This document shows positions 31,839 to 40,081 of a stretch of 64,000 nt of DNA, in pieces; within the stretch, counting starts at the first letter, position 1; the number at the start of each line of letters is the position of its first letter. The notes beneath the pieces are model-generated. The model saw nothing but the letters and a program-made list of their open reading frames with translations. It ran no database searches and was not told where the DNA came from. This DNA comes from Afifellaceae bacterium (GTDB lineage: Bacteria; Pseudomonadota; Alphaproteobacteria; Rhizobiales; Afifellaceae): positions 248,001 through 312,000 of the forward strand of contig JANQRH010000009.1 of assembly GCA_028284625.1 (NCBI GenBank), written 5' to 3'. The position numbers were made by a program, and so were the translations under genes.

Positions 31839-31912
31839 CTGTCTATAGACAGCATCAAGCAACTCTGTCTATAACTCGGTTATAGACAGGAGGAGCAGTT
31901 TGCGTCTATAAC
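31839..31912. promoter_or_regulatory. Operator-like array of TGTCTATA palindromes
   Basis: Three sites directly upstream of the nucleotidyltransferase gene: a perfect 14-bp palindrome CTGTCTATAGACAG (31839-31852), a split palindrome with arms CTGTCTATAAC and GTTATAGACAG (31865-31889), and a single half site GTCTATAAC (31904-31912). The second overlaps the ribosome-binding site AGGAGG. Five half sites in 74 bases point to a dedicated repressor; none is recognisable next to it. Confidence 0.65.
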
Positions 31913-31918
31913 CTCGCG

Positions 31919-32908
31919 ATGAAGTCGATACCGCTGACGGTTCAGACAATCTACGCCGATCTCGTGCAACAGGCATACAGCGCCCCCGCTCTAACCGGCT
32001 CTGTGTACAGCCAAACCGTAAAGGGGCAAGACTATCTCTATGCACGCAGAAGCGTCGGCGCGGTCCGTCGAGACGTATTTCTCGGACGCGCCGACAGCCC
32101 AGCCGCGAAGGATAAGGCGGCGGCAGCGAAAGACGGCGCCCGTCATATCTCCGAGAGACGAACGATTGTTCAGAGTCTTCGTTCGCTTGGGATACCCGGG
32201 CCGTCGCCAGCGCTTGGTCGCGTGCTTGACGCGCTAGCTGACGCCGGCCTGTTCAAAGACGCCGTGCTTGTCGGGACTGCAGCCTATCAGTGCTACCCGC
32301 CGATCGTTGGCGCACAGCTTCCATCTGCCGCCCTGACGACGCAGGACGCCGATATCGCCACAGCTTCTCTGGCGCTTGCGGCCGACGAGGGCGGGGAAAC
32401 GCTTGAGACAATTCTGAAGCGGGCTGACAAATCGTTCGAGCCGGTGCTAGGGCTCAACCCGAGGCGGCCGCCATCAAAGTTCAGGAATGCAAGAGGATTC
32501 TTAGTCGATCTGCTGACGCCACAGCTTAGACGCAGCGACACCAATCCGATGCCGCTGAAGAACCTGGCGGCCGGCGCTGTCCCCCTCCAGCATCTCGGTT
32601 GGCTTATCGAGACGTCTGTTCAAGCAGTCGCGTTGCATGGCGCAGGTGTTCCAGTGCGAGTCCCATCACCGGAGCGCTACGCGACCCATAAGCTGATCGT
32701 GGCGCAGAAACGTCCTGACGCTATGAAGCGTCGGAAGGACCTCATGCAGGCTGAAGCACTCGTTGTGGCGCTCCAGACATCAGACCCGTGGGCTTTGATC
32801 GATGCCGTCGAAGATGCTCGCGGCCGCGGCCGCGACGGCTGGAGGCGCCCGATCGATCGGTCGTTGAAGGAACTGAAGATCGAGTTGGAGTCCGGCGACG
32901 AAGAGTAG
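31919..32908 (+). CDS. Nucleotidyltransferase-fold protein (GSU2403-like)
   Basis: A 329-residue protein. The middle has a nucleotidyltransferase pattern: VLVGTAAYQCYPPIVG (the G-T/S element), then TTQDADIATASLALA (the D-x-D metal pair), and a later strand FLVDLLTP with a further Asp. The C-terminal half is helical with KLIVAQKRP. The match to GSU2403-type proteins is from memory. Members of this superfamily include toxins of abortive-infection type and antibiotic-modifying enzymes, so a phage-related role is possible. It is the only large gene under the TGTCTATA array. Confidence 0.72.
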   Translation: MKSIPLTVQTIYADLVQQAYSAPALTGSVYSQTVKGQDYLYARRSVGAVRRDVFLGRADSPAAKDKAAAAKDGARHISERRTIVQSLRSLGIPGPSPALGRVLDALADAGLFKDAVLVGTAAYQCYPPIVGAQLPSAALTTQDADIATASLALAADEGGETLETILKRADKSFEPVLGLNPRRPPSKFRNARGFLVDLLTPQLRRSDTNPMPLKNLAAGAVPLQHLGWLIETSVQAVALHGAGVPVRVPSPERYATHKLIVAQKRPDAMKRRKDLMQAEALVVALQTSDPWALIDAVEDARGRGRDGWRRPIDRSLKELKIELESGDEE

Positions 32909-32912
32909 CGGT

Positions 32913-32938
32913 ATTACCAAATTCGCGAAAATGGTAAT
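32913..32938. terminator. Inverted repeat after the nucleotidyltransferase gene
   Basis: ATTACCA ... TGGTAAT arms (32913-32919 and 32932-32938) with a 12-base loop, 5 bases after the stop. The stem is weak and lacks a T-tract, so it may be an operator rather than a terminator. Confidence 0.35.
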
Positions 32939-32990
32939 AACGTCCGTAGTGCGCTGACATCGTTACAGAATTCGTCAAATTGACACGCTC

Positions 32991-33179
32991 ATGCCAGACA
33001 TCACTCAGGAATTCGCGGCGCGCGGGGACCTGGCGCATCTGGCGCTGTTTCTGTGGGCGATGGGCGCGTCAGGATTGCTGATCTGGGTTTTGAAGGAACT
33101 CGCTGCGTCAAACCGGCGGTTCAACGATTTCGTATCGGAGATCGCGCGGCTGAACCGAATGTTCCGCGATCACGGGTGA
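32991..33179 (+). CDS. Small GTA-cluster membrane protein
   Basis: A 62-residue protein with one transmembrane helix (LFLWAMGASGLLIWVL, residues about 20-35) followed by an amphipathic helix (FNDFVSEIARLNRMF). I recall closely similar small proteins behind the portal gene in Hyphomicrobiales GTA clusters. This places the right border of the accessory island just before 32991. Confidence 0.65.
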   Translation: MPDITQEFAARGDLAHLALFLWAMGASGLLIWVLKELAASNRRFNDFVSEIARLNRMFRDHG

Positions 33180-33211
33180 GGGCGGCAGTCACTCCGGTGG
33201 CCGAATGATGG

Positions 33212-33234
33212 ATTGCCGGATCAAGTCCGGCAAT
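33212..33234. repeat. Short palindromic repeat (ATTGCCGGA/TCCGGCAAT)
   Basis: A 9-bp stem with a 5-base loop. Palindromes of this wording are scattered in intergenic regions of many alphaproteobacteria. Confidence 0.6.
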
Positions 33235-33284
33235 GACGATGAGTGGTTGGCGATCGTCCAGCGTCACCAGCGAAGAACACCAAC

Positions 33285-33425
33285 ATGATCGACTTCTTCA
33301 AATCGCTCAGGCGCAGCCGGTGCGATCACCAGCAGGTGTTCGCCGAGTTCGTGATGACGCTGATCTATCTGCGCGCCGAGCAGACGGCAAAGACACGACG
33401 GGCAAGGCTGAGGGTGGTGGGATGA
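33285..33425 (+). CDS. Very small GTA-cluster protein
   Basis: A 46-residue, arginine-rich protein (MIDFFKSLRRSRCDHQQVF...) from ATG 33285, between the small membrane protein and the prohead protease remnant. No family name; called from position and the plausible protein-like start. Confidence 0.4.
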   Translation: MIDFFKSLRRSRCDHQQVFAEFVMTLIYLRAEQTAKTRRARLRVVG

Positions 33426-33456
33426 ACAGTATTGCTTCGACTTCCCCCTCTCCCGG

Positions 33457-33503
33457 CCCTTCGCCAAGGCGAAGGGCAACCCTCCCCCACAAGGGGGGAG
33501 GGT
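33457..33503. repeat. Double palindrome inserted before the prohead protease start
   Basis: Two hairpins back to back: CCCTTCGCC-AA-GGCGAAGGG (33457-33476) and ACCCTCCCCC-ACAAG-GGGGAGGGT (33479-33503). This C-rich repeat type is a common mobile palindrome in the order and ends 6 bases before the GTG of the protease remnant. Confidence 0.65.
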
Positions 33504-33508
33504 GCGCC

Positions 33509-33632
33509 GTGCCCGAGATAAAGTTCGCGCGCGTGGCGCTTTCCGACGTGGAGGCGGATGGGAGCTTCTCCGGCTATGCGAGCCTCTTCGGCGAGACCGA
33601 CCTCAACCGCGACGTCGTGCAGCCCGGCGCTG
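33509..33632 (+). pseudogene. Prohead protease, 5' fragment only
   Basis: From GTG 33509 the first 40 or so residues read FARVALSDVEADGSFSGYASL and FGETDLNRDVVQPGA, the typical opening of an HK97-type GTA prohead protease (U35 family). After the codons for QPGA the sequence changes abruptly to tail-fibre coding in another frame, so the catalytic part is lost. Confidence 0.82.
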
Positions 33633-34199
33633 CAAGTCGGCGCGGGCCTGGTGAAGATCAGGGGCGACAGCGTCACGCCGGGGGATGTGGTTTGGGACGT
33701 GAGCGCGAACGCCTGCCTGACGTTGGGCGGTTTCGGCACGGTGATTCAAATTGAATATCTCGATATCAAGTCGAGCGCCTGGGGGCTGATCGCCGAGAAC
33801 GGCGGGTTGATTCATCTCGGTTCCGGCGTTCGTTTCGATGACTGCACGTCGGCGCACATGCTGATCCGCTTCGGCGGCGTCATCTCCACGACTGTCGGCT
33901 ACACGGTGATCGGCGACGGCAATCGCCATGTCTGGCTGATCCAGGGAACGTTGCAGCTCAACGGCACGACGATCACGATCCCGTCGGCCTTGGCGTTCGT
34001 CTTGGAGTTCATGCGCTGCGATCGCGTCGGGTTGATCAATGTGGCGTCGGTCACGTTCAGCGGCGCTGGCGTCGCAGGCACGACGGGCACCCGATACAAC
34101 ATCTCAACGAATGCGGTCATCAACACGGGCGGCGGCGGGGCGACCTATCTGCCGGGCGATGCGGCGGGAACCACGGCGACGGGAGGTCAATATGTCTGA
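33630..34199 (+). pseudogene. Phage tail-fibre protein, 3' fragment
   Basis: About 190 residues of a repetitive beta-helix-like protein (VGAGLVKIRGDSVTPGDVVW, GLIAENGGLIHLG) ending GGGATYLPGDAAGTTATGGQYV, a C-terminal signature I know from tail fibres or appendage proteins of alphaproteobacterial phages. There is no proper start: it is joined out of frame to the prohead protease fragment near 33630. The stop overlaps the next gene's ATG. Confidence 0.8.
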
Positions 34200-34677
34200 C
34201 GCTGTGCCTTTCGATGTGAGAGATCATTACTGGTTCGTCGCGGGCGACAGAAGCCAAGCGTGGTCAAGCCGCGATGGCCGTTATGTCGCGCCGGCGGATA
34301 AGCGGTTTTCGGAGTGGCGATCTGCCGGCGGCGCGCCGACGCGGATTGCGAGCGCGTTCGAGCTTGATCAGGTGCTTCGCCAGTATGGTCTTTCGATGAA
34401 CAAGACCTTCACGCCGAATGAGGCGCTCGATGCGCTGGCGGCGATCGATGCGGAGAAAGTGAAGGCGGCGCTAGGACGTGACGATCTGAGCGCCAGCGCT
34501 CTGACGGCGGGGGATGCGGAGAAACTGGCGTCGGCCGCGTTCCGTGTGACGTCGTCGCAGCTCGATCCATCGGAGATAGAGCCGCCGCGCATCGACGGCG
34601 CGGAAGCGCGCTTCACCCTCAAGGAGCGCTTGAGGGAACTGGAATCCCGACAAGCGGTTACAGCGCGTCGCGTCTAG
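34192..34677 (+). CDS. Phage tail-associated protein
   Basis: A 161-residue protein from ATG 34192 with GGGAGG upstream. It starts with a small domain (DVRDHYWFVAGDRSQAWSSRDGRYVAP) reminiscent of tail-fibre accessory proteins. The rest is helical and charged. It overlaps the tail-fibre fragment by 8 bases, as tail-fibre and fibre-assembly genes often do. It ends convergently with the FkbM gene, overlapping by 4 bases. Confidence 0.6.
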   Translation: MSDAVPFDVRDHYWFVAGDRSQAWSSRDGRYVAPADKRFSEWRSAGGAPTRIASAFELDQVLRQYGLSMNKTFTPNEALDALAAIDAEKVKAALGRDDLSASALTAGDAEKLASAAFRVTSSQLDPSEIEPPRIDGAEARFTLKERLRELESRQAVTARRV

Positions 34678-35363
34678 CTTTTCTTAGGGTCGACGCGGTT
34701 GGCGTCGGCAAAGGCCTCCGACACAAACATCGCGTTGGCCCGTCGCAATATCGCGCGGCCGCTGAATGGCGTGTCCGGGGCAAGATCGTGCAGATGGATC
34801 AGTCGGTAGCCGAACGGCTCCAGATAGGCCTTCACGGCCTCGAACGGGACATGCCTTCGGTTCTCCGGGTTCATTCCGACTTCGGCCTCCACGAAGTCGA
34901 TGCGGCCGCCTACCAGCAAGCCCTGGAAACCGACAAGTACATCAAGGTCGTAGCCTTCGGCGTCGATCTTGAGGAAACCGATATGGTCGATGCCGTGCTC
35001 GGCGGCGAATTCGTCGCCGGCGGTGATGGCGACCGGCTCCACCTTGCCGCGTTGGAAGAGGTGAGGTGACTCAATCACGTGATTTGAGGGTGAGGCGGCG
35101 CGCTTCGTCACATGCACGCGACCCGAGCGTCGCCCAAGCGCGATGTTAAAGGTCTGCACGTGTGGATGCTTCTCGGTGGTGGCGACGAGCGTCCGATAAA
35201 CGGATGTGACTGGCTCAAAGGCGTAGATGGTCGCCTGCGGAAACGTCCGCGCGAAGGCGACCGACGCGTTGCCATTGTTGGCGCCCACGTCAAACACCAC
35301 GGTCGGATCGAAATCCGGATAGTGGCGCTTGATCAGAGCACCCGATCCTGCCGCCGGGGTCAA
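34674..35363 (-). CDS. FkbM family methyltransferase
   Basis: An S-adenosylmethionine-dependent methyltransferase of about 229 residues from TTG 35363, chosen for GGGAG upstream; the open frame runs on to 35687, but that part reads like non-coding sequence and is antisense to another gene. The SAM motif is VVFDVGANNGNASVAFA, followed by YAFEPVTSVYRTL and DHIGFLKIDAEGYDLDVLVGF. Such enzymes O-methylate sugars of polysaccharides. It points against the GTA genes and may be cargo or a neighbour. Confidence 0.82.
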   Translation of the reverse strand: MTPAAGSGALIKRHYPDFDPTVVFDVGANNGNASVAFARTFPQATIYAFEPVTSVYRTLVATTEKHPHVQTFNIALGRRSGRVHVTKRAASPSNHVIESPHLFQRGKVEPVAITAGDEFAAEHGIDHIGFLKIDAEGYDLDVLVGFQGLLVGGRIDFVEAEVGMNPENRRHVPFEAVKAYLEPFGYRLIHLHDLAPDTPFSGRAILRRANAMFVSEAFADANRVDPKKS

Positions 35364-35532
35364 AAGCCCGCTCCCATACGCCCTGTCCGTTCCCCTCCGT
35401 TCGGCGCACGCCCGAACGCGCGCGAAAGATGCACAAGCGGGCCGGCAGGGCAACACGCTTCTGCCGGCCGGGTCCGACGGGCCGCAGCCGCACACGACCG
35501 ACACTTCTGCAACTGCACCATTGGAGACGACC

Positions 35533-35712
35533 ATGAAAGGCTGGCGGACGTTGGGGGTTAATCTGGCGGTGGCGCTATTTGGCGTCCTGGAGGCGGCCGA
35601 TTGGACGGCGCTGCTTGGCGGCAGTCGTGCCGGCTGGGCGCTCACCCTCATCGGCATCGCCAATATGGTGCTGCGCTCCGTCACCACGACGCCGCCCGGG
35701 CGCCCAAGCTAA
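35533..35712 (+). CDS. Small phage/GTA membrane protein (holin-like)
   Basis: A 59-residue protein from ATG 35533 with two hydrophobic stretches (VNLAVALFGVLEAADW and GWALTLIGIANMVLRSVT). Small proteins with the 'T-D-W ... G ... I-G-I-x-N-x-x-L-R-x-x-T-T-T-P' ending are usual at the end of prophage and GTA clusters in this order. It marks the right end of the cluster. Confidence 0.65.
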   Translation: MKGWRTLGVNLAVALFGVLEAADWTALLGGSRAGWALTLIGIANMVLRSVTTTPPGRPS

Positions 35713-35839
35713 GGCTAATCAGGCAGTTGCCGCGACAGTGGACGGGGGACTTGGCAGGCTCTACCGTTAACGTCGCCCCCTGAGCGCCAGAACACGCCAT
35801 TCACCGGCGGTTCATTCGCGATGGGTTAGATGAGCGTGC

Positions 35840-36127
35840 ATGACGAGACTTCGCAGCATCGCGGCTTTGGTGGCCTTGCTCGCCGCCATGGGTGTGTCCT
35901 CGCAAAGCGCGGCGCAGTGCGTGTCGCGCGGCGAGGGACAGCAGATGGTCGCACAGGGGCAGGTCACGCCGCTCCCCGTTGCGCTGCAAAGCGCGGGTCT
36001 CGCCGGCGCGCAGGTGCTTTCCGCCGATCTCTGCCGGGCCGGCAGCGGATGGGTCTACCAGGTTCGCTATCGGCATGGCGGGCAGGTCAGCCAAGCGAGC
36101 ATCCCGGCCGGGGGCGGGGGCTACTAG
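35840..36127 (+). CDS. Exported PepSY-like small protein
   Basis: A 95-residue protein with a signal peptide (cleavage likely after residue 25, ...QSAAQC). The rest reads like half a PepSY domain: ADLCRAGSGWVYQVRYRHGGQVSQASI. The gene ends 25 bases before the response regulator, and such proteins often precede FeuP/FeuQ-like pairs, where a small periplasmic protein (FeuN) controls the sensor in Sinorhizobium. That functional link is inference here. Confidence 0.7.
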   Translation: MTRLRSIAALVALLAAMGVSSQSAAQCVSRGEGQQMVAQGQVTPLPVALQSAGLAGAQVLSADLCRAGSGWVYQVRYRHGGQVSQASIPAGGGGY

Positions 36128-36152
36128 CCCTATCGCTCACGAGGGGAGGACC

Positions 36153-36839
36153 ATGCGCATATTGGTTGTCGAGGACGACCGCGATCTGAACAAGCAGATA
36201 TGCGAGGCGCTGCGCGATGCCGGCTATGTCGTCGACTATGTCTTTAACGGCGAGGAGGGGCATTTCCTCGGCGATACGGAATCCTACGACGCGGTGATCC
36301 TCGATATCGGGCTGCCACGGCTCGACGGGCTTTCGGTGCTGGAGCAATGGCGTCGCGACGGGCGCTCCATGCCCGTGCTGCTCCTCACCGCGCGGGACCG
36401 CTGGTCCGACAAGGTGCAGGGGATCGACGCCGGCGCCGACGATTATGTCGCCAAACCGTTCCACATCGAGGAAGTGCTGGCGCGCGTGCGTGCGCTGGTG
36501 CGACGGGCGGCCGGTCACGCATCCAATACGTTGACATGCGGGCCGGTGCGGCTTGACGTGAAGGCAAGCCGCGTGACGGTCGACGGCGCGCCCATCAAGC
36601 TCACCTCGCACGAATACAAGGTGCTTGAATATCTCATGCACCATCCCGGCAAGGTCGTGTCGCGTACCGAGCTGACGGAGCACCTATACGACCAGGACTT
36701 TGACCGCGATTCCAATACGATCGAAGTGTTCGTGGGCCGGCTGCGCAAGAAGCTTGCCGTCGACGTGATCGAGACGGTGCGCGGCATGGGCTATCGCGTG
36801 AGCACCAGTTCAGTAGCCGACGAAGGGCATGCGGATTAG
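36153..36839 (+). CDS. feuP: OmpR-type response regulator, FeuP-like
   Basis: A 228-residue two-domain regulator. Its receiver domain has the phospho-acceptor in VILDIGLPRLDG (Asp about 51) and the KPF lysine in DDYVAKPFHIEEV. The C-terminal winged helix has YDQDFDRDSNTIEVFVGRLRKKL. The wording is very close to FeuP of rhizobia and Brucella, which controls envelope and cyclic glucan export genes. GGGGAGG precedes the ATG at 36153. It overlaps the sensor gene by 11 bases. Confidence 0.88.
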   Translation: MRILVVEDDRDLNKQICEALRDAGYVVDYVFNGEEGHFLGDTESYDAVILDIGLPRLDGLSVLEQWRRDGRSMPVLLLTARDRWSDKVQGIDAGADDYVAKPFHIEEVLARVRALVRRAAGHASNTLTCGPVRLDVKASRVTVDGAPIKLTSHEYKVLEYLMHHPGKVVSRTELTEHLYDQDFDRDSNTIEVFVGRLRKKLAVDVIETVRGMGYRVSTSSVADEGHAD

Positions 36840-38193
36840 GTCGCTTTCTCTTCGTGTCGGGCTGATTGCCGCGGGAGGTAGCGCGCTGGCGCTTCTGGTC
36901 GCGGGCGCCGTGTTGATCGTGCAGTTCACCAATGCGGTTGAGCGCAATTTCGACCTGCGTCTGGAGACGCTGCTTCTCACTCTCATTACCGCCACTGACC
37001 TCAATGGCGCGGTCGATGAGGACGCCATTGAGGGGCGCAGCGGCGGCAGTTTCTCGCGACCGCTCTCCGGCTGGTATTGGCAGTCGCGCAACGCCGACAC
37101 CGGCGACATCATCGACTTCTCGCCGTCGCTTCTGTTCGACGTCTTGCCCATCCCCGACCTTCCCACCTCCGAGAATCCCACCCGTACCTTCACGTTTACC
37201 GCCAGTGGCGGGCGCGAACTGCGCGCGCTGGAGCAGCGCGTTACACTGGCGCCGGGGAGCACCTTTGCTCTGCTCGTGGCCGGTGACACCCAGCCGATGG
37301 CCTGGGACATCAGCGCGTTCCGCAATTCGGTCATCGTCTGGCTCGGCGGATTGGCTGTGCTCTTCGCGATCGGCATTGCGCTTCTGATGCGCTGGAGCCT
37401 CAGGCCGCTCAGGCGGGTGCGCGATGATCTCGGCAATATCCGCGACGGCAAGATCCAGCACCTCACGGGCGAGTATCCCGGCGAGATCGAGCCACTCGTA
37501 CAGGACCTCAATGCGCTGATGGATTCCAATCGCGAGATCGTGGAGCGGGCGCGCACGCATGTCGGCAATCTGGCGCATGCGCTGAAGACGCCGCTTGCGG
37601 TGTTGCAGAACGAGACGCAGTCCGCCGATGGGCCGCTGGCCGCCAAGGTCGGTCAGCAGATCGGGCTGATGCGCGATCAGGTGGAGCATCATCTCAACCG
37701 TGCACGCATGGCTGCGCAGGCCAACGTGCTTGGTGCTGTGACGCCGGTCGGACCGGTGATCACCGCGTTGGCGCGGGTGATGGCAAAGGTCTACCAGGAG
37801 CGCGGTCTCGACGTGGAAGCCGATGCGGGGCCGGGACACCGGTTCCGCGGCGAGAAACAGGATCTGGAGGAGATGGCCGGCAATCTCTTCGACAATGCCT
37901 GCAAATGGGCGGCGTCCAAAGTGCGGGTCTCCATCACGCAGCGTTCGATCGAGCGGCGCCCGTTTTTGACCATCTCGTTCGACGATGACGGGCCCGGCCT
38001 GACGCTGGAGGAACGCGCTTTGGCGCTTTCGCGCGGTCATCGCCTTGACGAGACCAAGCCAGGATCGGGGCTTGGCCTCTCAATCGTCGATGAGCTGGCG
38101 CGCATCTATGGCGGCTCATTGAAGCTTGAGGGCTCGCCGCTCGGGGGCTTGAGCGCGCAACTGACGCTGCCGGCAGCGGGCAGTGAATTCTAG
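36829..38193 (+). CDS. feuQ: Sensor histidine kinase, FeuQ-like
   Basis: A 454-residue kinase with two transmembrane helices (residues about 8-32 and 164-188) enclosing a periplasmic domain, then HAMP-like and kinase regions. The H box is VGNLAHALKTPLAVL, the N box NLFDNACKWA, and the G boxes DDDGPGL and GSGLGLSIV. It is the partner of the FeuP-like regulator, with overlapping genes. Confidence 0.9.
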   Translation: MRIRSLSLRVGLIAAGGSALALLVAGAVLIVQFTNAVERNFDLRLETLLLTLITATDLNGAVDEDAIEGRSGGSFSRPLSGWYWQSRNADTGDIIDFSPSLLFDVLPIPDLPTSENPTRTFTFTASGGRELRALEQRVTLAPGSTFALLVAGDTQPMAWDISAFRNSVIVWLGGLAVLFAIGIALLMRWSLRPLRRVRDDLGNIRDGKIQHLTGEYPGEIEPLVQDLNALMDSNREIVERARTHVGNLAHALKTPLAVLQNETQSADGPLAAKVGQQIGLMRDQVEHHLNRARMAAQANVLGAVTPVGPVITALARVMAKVYQERGLDVEADAGPGHRFRGEKQDLEEMAGNLFDNACKWAASKVRVSITQRSIERRPFLTISFDDDGPGLTLEERALALSRGHRLDETKPGSGLGLSIVDELARIYGGSLKLEGSPLGGLSAQLTLPAAGSEF

Positions 38194-38292
38194 CGCCGAG
38201 CGATTGCAAATCCGCCGCATTTCCGCCATCGGGTGCGGAAACAAGAGCGCGGCGCGGGAGGATGGTCGGTTGAGTTCAACGCGGGGGAGTGC

Positions 38293-38754
38293 ATGAAGGC
38301 CTTGGCCATCGGAGTTTTAGGAGTACTGGGCCTGGCCGCCTGCTCCACAAACAATTCCGGCATTGTGACGGGCACGATCGCCGACCGGCCGGCCGGCGCC
38401 AATCCCGGTGTGGTCATCGACAGCCCGGTCGGCACCGGCAGCACTGTGCCCGTCGGCGCCATTGAAGGCGCGCTCTCAGGCGCCGATGTCGGCCAGTCGC
38501 TGACCGAGCACGACCGCGAAATCGCGCTGAGTGCTGAATACGAGGCGCTCGAATATGGCCGCCCCGGCCAAACGACCCGCTGGCGCAACCGCAAAAGCGG
38601 CAATCGCGGCGAGATCAACGTCGGCTCCACCTATCAAGTGAACCGGCTTGATTGCCGGGAATACACCCACACCGTCTCCATCGGCGGGCGCAACCGCGTC
38701 GTCAAAGGTACCGCCTGCCGCCAGCCGGACGGCGTTTGGCGGGTGCTCGGATAG
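38293..38754 (+). CDS. Surface lipoprotein related to the 17-kDa antigen family
   Basis: A 153-residue protein from ATG 38293. It has a lipoprotein signal with lipobox LAAC (residues about 14-17). The region EGALSGADVGQSLTEHDREIALSAEYEALEYG, followed by WRNRKSGNRGEINVG, YQVNRLDCREYTHTVSIGG and RVVKGTACRQPDGVWRVLG (in parts), is the RT0821/Lpp0805-type surface antigen pattern with a conserved Cys pair. The glycine-zipper part is short. It probably sits in the outer membrane. Confidence 0.85.
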   Translation: MKALAIGVLGVLGLAACSTNNSGIVTGTIADRPAGANPGVVIDSPVGTGSTVPVGAIEGALSGADVGQSLTEHDREIALSAEYEALEYGRPGQTTRWRNRKSGNRGEINVGSTYQVNRLDCREYTHTVSIGGRNRVVKGTACRQPDGVWRVLG

Positions 38755-38917
38755 GGCTGCGGCGCGCGAACAGCCGCATTTTTCCGGCCTAACCGAGCCG
38801 TGCACTGATGTGTTGATCCGGCGCATTGCCGGGGCGTTTCGGCACCACTAAACCTGTCCATTGTGGGCCGCGCGAGCGGCCTCCTGGATAGTTGGGTGCC
38901 GAAGGGTTTTGGCCGGC

Positions 38918-40081
38918 GTGCTTCTGTGGACGCTCATTGTGCTTCTGACTGCGGCGGCGATTGTCGCCGTGCTTGCACCGCTTCGCCATGCCCCGCGTGC
39001 GGCTGCATCCGATGCACACGCGCGCCAGGTCTATCGCGACCAACTCGACGAGCTTGAGCGCGACAAAGCGGAGGGGCGCGTCAGCGCTGCTGACGCGGAG
39101 GCTACGCGGGCGGAGATCGCCCGGCGGCTTATCGCTCTGGACAGTGAGCCGGACGCGGAGCCGCAGACGGCCGGCAGCCCGGCTTTGCGCCGCACAATCC
39201 TGGTTGCGGCGGTCGCCGGCATCCCAGCCCTTTCTTTCTCCCTCTATGTCATGCTTGGCGCGCCGAACCTCCCGGGTGCGCCGCTTTCGGCGCGACTGGA
39301 AGCGCCGTCCGGGTCGAGCGACATTGAGGTGCTCGTCGCCAGGACCGAGCAGCATCTGGCGCGGAACCCTGAGGACGGGCGCGGATGGGAGGTGATTGCG
39401 CCGGTCTATCTGCGCCTCGGCCGTCCGGACGATTCGGTGCGCGCTTTCCGCAACGCCATCCGCATCCTCGGCTCCACGGCCGGGCGTGAAATCCGGCTGG
39501 GCGAGGCGATCTGGGCGGCTGAGAACGGTATTGTCACAGCGGACGCGCGTGCTGCTTTCGAGGAAGCCCATCGGCTCGATCCGGCCGCGCCGCAGCCGCG
39601 CTTCTTTCTGGCGATTGCCGCGCAGCAGGAAGGAAACACTGACGAGGCGCGGCAATGGCTGAACGCGCTTCTCGCCGATACGCCGGCCGATGCGTCTTGG
39701 CGACCGGCCGTTGTGGCGGCGCTCGCCGAGCTTGGCGTGACGGATATCCCGCCGGGGACGCAGCCTGAGACACCGGCGGAGGCGCCACGCGGCCCAAGCG
39801 AAGCCGACGTCGCCGCAGCGCAGCAGATGTCGTCGGAAGACCGCATGGCCATGATCGAAGGCATGGTGAGTGGCCTGGCGGCGCGGCTTGAATCGGAGCC
39901 CGACGATGCGGAGGGGTGGATCAGGCTGATCCGGTCCTATGTGGTCTTGGGTCAGTCCGACGCAGCGGCGGACGCCGCGCGTGCGGCGCTTGCCGGCGTT
40001 TCCGATAATGGCGACCGCCAGCGCGTGGAAGCTTTGATTGCTGATCTCGGCGTGACACCAGCGGCGGAGGCAACGCAATGA
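38918..40081 (+). CDS. ccmI: Cytochrome c maturation protein CcmI
   Basis: About 387 residues from GTG 38918; TTG 38909 is an alternative. Helix 1 ([21 protein letters not shown]), a helical hairpin with [20 protein letters not shown], helix 2 near residue 100, and then tetratricopeptide repeats that hold apocytochrome c. It lacks nothing expected. It is the first gene of the ccmIEFH operon, overlapping ccmE by 4 bases. Confidence 0.9.
   Translation: MLLWTLIVLLTAAAIVAVLAPLRHAPRAAASDAHARQVYRDQLDELERDKAEGRVSAADAEATRAEIARRLIALDSEPDAEPQTAGSPALRRTILVAAVAGIPALSFSLYVMLGAPNLPGAPLSARLEAPSGSSDIEVLVARTEQHLARNPEDGRGWEVIAPVYLRLGRPDDSVRAFRNAIRILGSTAGREIRLGEAIWAAENGIVTADARAAFEEAHRLDPAAPQPRFFLAIAAQQEGNTDEARQWLNALLADTPADASWRPAVVAALAELGVTDIPPGTQPETPAEAPRGPSEADVAAAQQMSSEDRMAMIEGMVSGLAARLESEPDDAEGWIRLIRSYVVLGQSDAAADAARAALAGVSDNGDRQRVEALIADLGVTPAAEATQ

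Noticed and set aside
35364-35687. Longer FkbM start at 35687
   Set aside because: The extra 108 codons are antisense to the holin-like gene and read as low-complexity Ser/Pro/Arg sequence; TTG 35363 has a ribosome-binding site.
36634-38040. Minus-strand frame of 468 codons opposite the FeuPQ-like genes
   Set aside because: Shadow of two well-recognised signalling genes.
38789-40078. Minus-strand frame of 429 codons
   Set aside because: Antisense to ccmI, which fits its operon and family.
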